Shown here piece after piece: positions 60,354-64,000 of a stretch of 64,000 nt of DNA; positions within the stretch are counted from its first letter, which is position 1, and every line of letters begins with the position of its first letter. Made by a program: the position numbers and the translations under genes. Source of the stretch: Lentinus brumalis. Lineage: Eukaryota; Basidiomycota; Agaricomycetes; Polyporales; Polyporaceae. Below the pieces are notes generated by a model that searched no databases, had not been told where the DNA came from, and saw nothing but the letters and a program-made list of their open reading frames with translations. The stretch is taken from the NCBI GenBank assembly GCA_001792895.1, contig MARA01000041.1:124001-188000 (forward strand). The letters are read 5' to 3'.

Positions 60354-62316
60354 TCACGGCCACTGATGTTTGTGTCCGCATGCACCGAAAACGCGCGCTG
60401 GAGGGTCCCCTTCAACGTGCCTCTTCCACAACGCCTCGTACCCACGCGTCCGCCCGAGTTTCTGCTGCGGGAAGCTTCGCTTGACGTCCGCCCAATGTGC
60501 GGCCGCATCCTGATCCACACCCTCCGAGCACTCGGACCAGACGTCTCGGCGCAGTACAGAGACTTGCTCAACGCCATACGCGTTGTGCAGCGTGTGCTCC
60601 TGCTCGACGTACGGGCTGCAGAACGTGAATCGAGCGAGAGGACAGCCACGCTCCACACGCCGCATCGTCGCGCGAAGTAGGATTTCGAGGATAGGTTGCG
60701 GCTCCTGCGCATCCGGTAGCGACACCGCTGAGCTGAGGGTGATGAACGTAATGGAGGTGAGAAGTGGACAGAGGGGCGTCGTCACGCCGGCATCGTCATG
60801 ATCCAGCAGACGCGTGAGTTGCGGGAGCATCTCCGTTGCGAAGTCGCGGACCACGAGCTCTGTGAGGAGCGGCATACAAGCGGCCAATCGAGACAGGGCT
60901 GTGAGGTTATTCTTGACGGGCCAGCGCCACGAGAGTGCACCCTGAAGCCGCAGAATGGTGACCGTGCTGAGGAGGTGTTCGCTGCCCTCGAAGGGATTGT
61001 CGTTCGTCCACAACCCAAAGGGACTCATTATTGCGGCGGCAGTGATCCGTTCCTGGTATGCGATTGTGAACGTGGAGGATCCTCGCGTAGTGACCACGGT
61101 CCCGCTGTCGTCCACAGTCACGATGGATCTGGGATGAGGACCAACGGGGGGCATGTACAAGTGATGTACGCCACTCGACAGGGAGTACGATGCCTCCTCC
61201 TGGATGGTCACCACCGCATCGGGAGGAAAGACTATGTGCGCTAGGAGAGAGTACAGGTCCGCTCGGCGAGGAGGTTGGTAGAAAAGACGAGGCAAGGACG
61301 TTACGCAAAAGCGGCGCAATCTGGGGAGTGCGATGGGCGTGCGGGTGTTGAAAGGTACGAGGGAGACCGCATCTTGTAGGCGAAGATGTAGATGAACGGT
61401 CTCCAGATTCGGCGTCCTGCGCAGAAGTTGCGATAGCTTGTTGAGGATCTGCGTGTGATCCGAATTGGACAAGTGCAGACCTGCCAGCGCCGGGAAGTGG
61501 TCGGTCGGCATGAGCGGATCCGGGCTCAAGATTGAGAGCGACCTCAAGCAGGGTGCCCTTCCTCCGAATAGAGGAAATAGGTGCTCAAGGCGGTCTGGAT
61601 GCATACGCCGACTCCTCCGCACCACGATGGCCAAGCTCAACAAATTACTGGACAACCTTCCAAGCATTTTCCGAAACGTGAGGAGCTGGGGAAGGAACTC
61701 CACGACGATGTGAAGGCACTGAATGCGGGCACGTAGCCGCCAGAGCAAACGCTTGGTAGGCTTTGACAGCCTTCCACCGACGACCTCCGCGACCACACTA
61801 AGAGGCATGTCACAAGCACGTTCGACGAATGTCTCCGCTGAGCTGGACCGGGAGAGGATTCCGGTCCAGAGAGCGGGACAACCGAGCGCAACTGCGCGCC
61901 AACGGTGGCAGACATGGGTCAACGAAACGAGTGAACTGTTACGGGAGGCCGACAGCTCGACCGTAGCGTGCCCTGCCTCACGCGCTGTGTCGTGTTGGAC
62001 CAAGTCAAATATGAAGAGGAGGATCTCTGAAGGAAGCTTGTAAGCCACCGAGGTCAGGTTGCACTGCTTGCGAACGTCGAGCAAAGCGTGGTCCAGAATG
62101 TCAATTATACGATGGAGCTAGATGTGCAGGATGTTCGAATCAGCATTATCGGAAGTTCGGGAAGAAAAATATATACGTACCGATGGTGCATCGCTAGAGC
62201 GCGATTGTGAGCGAGTCTTCGAGTGAAATGACAAGATCTTACTTGATAAAACTCAGTTCCTTGGGCAACTCCTCTTCGAGCGTGCGCAAAAGCTCGGCGA
62301 GTCGTGAGCTGCTCAT
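60354..62316 (-). CDS. F-box protein with LRR-like region (F-box E)
   Basis: Exons are 62316-62243 (74 nt), 62193-62181 (13-nt microexon) and 62117-60354, giving 616 residues. Exon 1 encodes MSSSRLAELLRTLEEELPK. The F-box is YKLPSEILLFIFDLVQHD, then SLTHVCHRWRAVALGCPALW. It is closely similar to F-box A along its whole length, for example DMPLSV-AEVVGGRLSKPT and the end VFGACGHKHQWP (GFGACGHGRRWP in A). A and E lie 36 kb apart on opposite strands, so the copy was moved or inverted. SCF substrate adaptor by homology; target unknown. Confidence 0.85.
62181..62193 (-). other. 13-nt microexon of F-box E
   Basis: Minus strand: gctctag|CGATGCACCATCG|gtacgt. It differs from the F-box A microexon at only two bases. 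Confidence 0.75.
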
Positions 62317-63599
62317 CCTTCCAATGACTTTCAAGTTTCCGGTGTGGTGGTAAGACGAGCAATTCGGTGTAGCGCTGTCGTGAGTGAACGCGCATCAATT
62401 CAAAGCCCGACCAGATTCACCTGATAGTGACCTTGAACTCCGATGACCTAGTTGAACTCCGAAGAGTCCGATGGCCCGCAGGTTATCTACTACTAGGTTC
62501 GGATCAACCTCCGAACCTAATCTACTACTTACTTAATCTACCAAGCTAGCTGGCGACGCTCCGTTCAGTCTCTCTTGGTCGCGGCTTGGATGATCGAAGT
62601 ACACAAGGTCTTGTGCACAGTATTCTCCAGGGAAAGTCTCAAGGCCTGAGTGAGTCCATGGACGAGACCCAATGCCCTGGGCATCCGAGAAGCACCGACC
62701 TATGTAAGTACTGCCAGCGCATACTTACTACGCGCTGAGGAGTCCGGACGTTTTCGCGAGTTGCACTGAGAAGCCACGCGTGTAAGCTTCGAACTTGTTT
62801 CAACATACGAGGGCGAGCTAACGCAGGCTAATGCCCTCTAACGCCACACGCAGACACCACGTTCTGCTGAAACGCGTTCCCGCTGGAACACAGTGGAACA
62901 CTTTGACGACGCTACATCGTCGGTCCGTTGGCAAGGCCGGCAGGGAGATAGTGACAATGGTGCGCGGTTCCGCACAGTCTATACATGGATATATTGGACG
63001 TGCTCATCGTCAGTCTTAGCCACCCTCGCCCTGCGCTTGTCGCGGTAGGCAGACCCAGACAGAATCCGAGAACAAGTCCAGGGAAAGCAACATCGCCGAA
63101 GTGTCTATCCCAGTAAAGATTGGAGAAGCGAAAGCACGATCACAGCAGGCTTTTGGACACTGTAGAAGCCGGAAGAGAAGATGCCGGTGAGCGCAGAATC
63201 TGACTAGACGGCTGGTGAGATGTTCGAGAGATGCTCAGATTACCGAGGTGATCAGCCTCGTGTGCAACCAGTATGGATAGCCGGACCCGGGATGATGGCA
63301 TCGATGGGAAGGGTCGAGCTCGATAGTTCGTCCGAATGTGAGAATATCTCGTGTTGACGTTCCTCCACAAAGTGCGGCGGATTGGCAGGCGTGCGCAGTG
63401 ATGTGTCGTGTCTGCTAAACGCTTCGTGCACTCCCTGATCTCCCTCATCCCCCTTCTCTTGACTTCCATCTGTACTATACATACCTGTGGCGTTTTCTCG
63501 TGCGGTGAGTACCTCGGACAAGTCTTGGGAATGACGTATCGTCTGAGACGCGTCGCGTGAAATATAGCGCGTTTTTACGTGTCTTGCGTTGTGCAGTAC
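62317..63599. other. Intergenic, one perfect hairpin, no gene seen
   Basis: This 1.28-kb stretch lies between divergent genes. A perfect 10-bp stem with a 6-nt loop (taggttcgga-tcaacc-tccgaaccta) is at 62494-62519. A splice-like pair (ggtgagtac at 63503, tgtgcag before 63598) suggests the last gene has an upstream, perhaps untranslated, exon ending near 63504. Confidence 0.45.
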
Positions 63600-64000
63600 A
63601 TGGACGGTCCTTCCCTTCGATTCTCCCCGGAGTGGATGCCTCGACCTCTCCAGCCATCCCCGTGGAACACGCCCCAAGTCTCGCCTCTCTTGGTTGCGAA
63701 GCAACCCGACTTGCTCCCTGATGTGCCACCTATACCCCCTCTGTATCTGTCAACAGTTGCAAGACCTACGCAGGAACCTAACGAGTACGTGTTTTTCAAG
63801 CTGCACTTCAATAATACTAACGTCCGTTGAAGCATAATTCACGACTTCTACAACGTGGCTCCGGTCTGTTTCCGGCTCGAAGGGGACGGCAGTGTCCCGC
63901 AGACGGTCGATATGCCACTCCTGCATCGCTCGAGCAGCCGACCCACGCATGCGCTTGCTATTCTCAGTAGCCTCGGCCAGCCACCCACACTCACCGCTCA
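63600..64000 (+). CDS. Hypothetical protein, 5' part only
   Basis: ATG at 63600 starts a Pro-rich segment (MDGPSLRFSPEWMPRPLQ). Exon 1 ends at 63784 (donor gtacgtg); exon 2 starts at 63833 after a ctaac branch site and reads IIHDFYNVAPVCFRLEGDG and on to the window edge without a stop. A splice acceptor just before 63598 suggests an upstream exon, so the true start could be earlier. I do not recognise the protein and see no domain in the visible part. Confidence 0.5.

Overview
This window is nuclear DNA of a filamentous basidiomycete, most likely an Agaricomycete (mushroom or wood-decay fungus). Genes are split by many 45-70 nt introns with GT...AG ends. The protein families fit this group: a fungal F-box/LRR family, CK1-like kinases, Tof1/Timeless and Slx1. 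The transposons (copia LTR element, hAT-like MITEs) fit as well. I saw no bacterial operon, rRNA, tRNA or CRISPR array. I reconstructed exons by hand. For every gene called intact, the summed exon length is an exact multiple of three.

Layout. 1-4.4 kb: a partial minus-strand gene at the edge, then a 741-residue Pro/Gln-rich unknown protein. 5.2-17.5 kb: a tandem array of two gene types, a CK1-like kinase and a larger protein ending in a HAD (type II haloacid dehalogenase-like) domain, in the order kinase A, HAD A, kinase B, HAD B, HAD C. The array ends at the intact 11-exon TOF1 gene (17.7-21.9 kb). A broken copy of the TOF1 5' end at 8.7-9.4 kb, and a copy of the TOF1 upstream region after HAD B, show that the array grew by duplication of a block that included the TOF1 promoter. 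Two transposons lie inside it: an element with inverted ends carrying a fragment of ALG5 (9.5-10.8 kb), and a hAT-like MITE (12.3-13.2 kb). 22.9-24.9 kb: F-box gene A. 25.8-27.9 kb: SLX1. 30.2-35.8 kb: a minus-strand SAP-domain gene with a 2.1-kb intron full of repeats, including a MITE with target duplication. 35.8-40.8 kb: gene-poor and GC-rich. 40.8-42.1 kb: a conserved gene with two apparent frameshifts. 44.4-62.3 kb: four more F-box genes (B, C, D, E) on the minus strand; a 6.4-kb copia element lies between B and C, and F-box D is split by a 606-bp hAT-like MITE. A last partial gene runs off the right end.

Themes. All five F-box genes share an unusual layout: a first exon of 74 or 80 nt, a 13-nt microexon and one long exon. 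The kinase/HAD pairing looks like a locally amplified two-gene module and is the best candidate here for something undescribed. Nearly all frameshifts I found (edge gene, HAD A, the 40.8-kb gene, the copia polyprotein) look like loss of one base from a short homopolymer run, which points to assembly errors as well as, or instead of, real decay.
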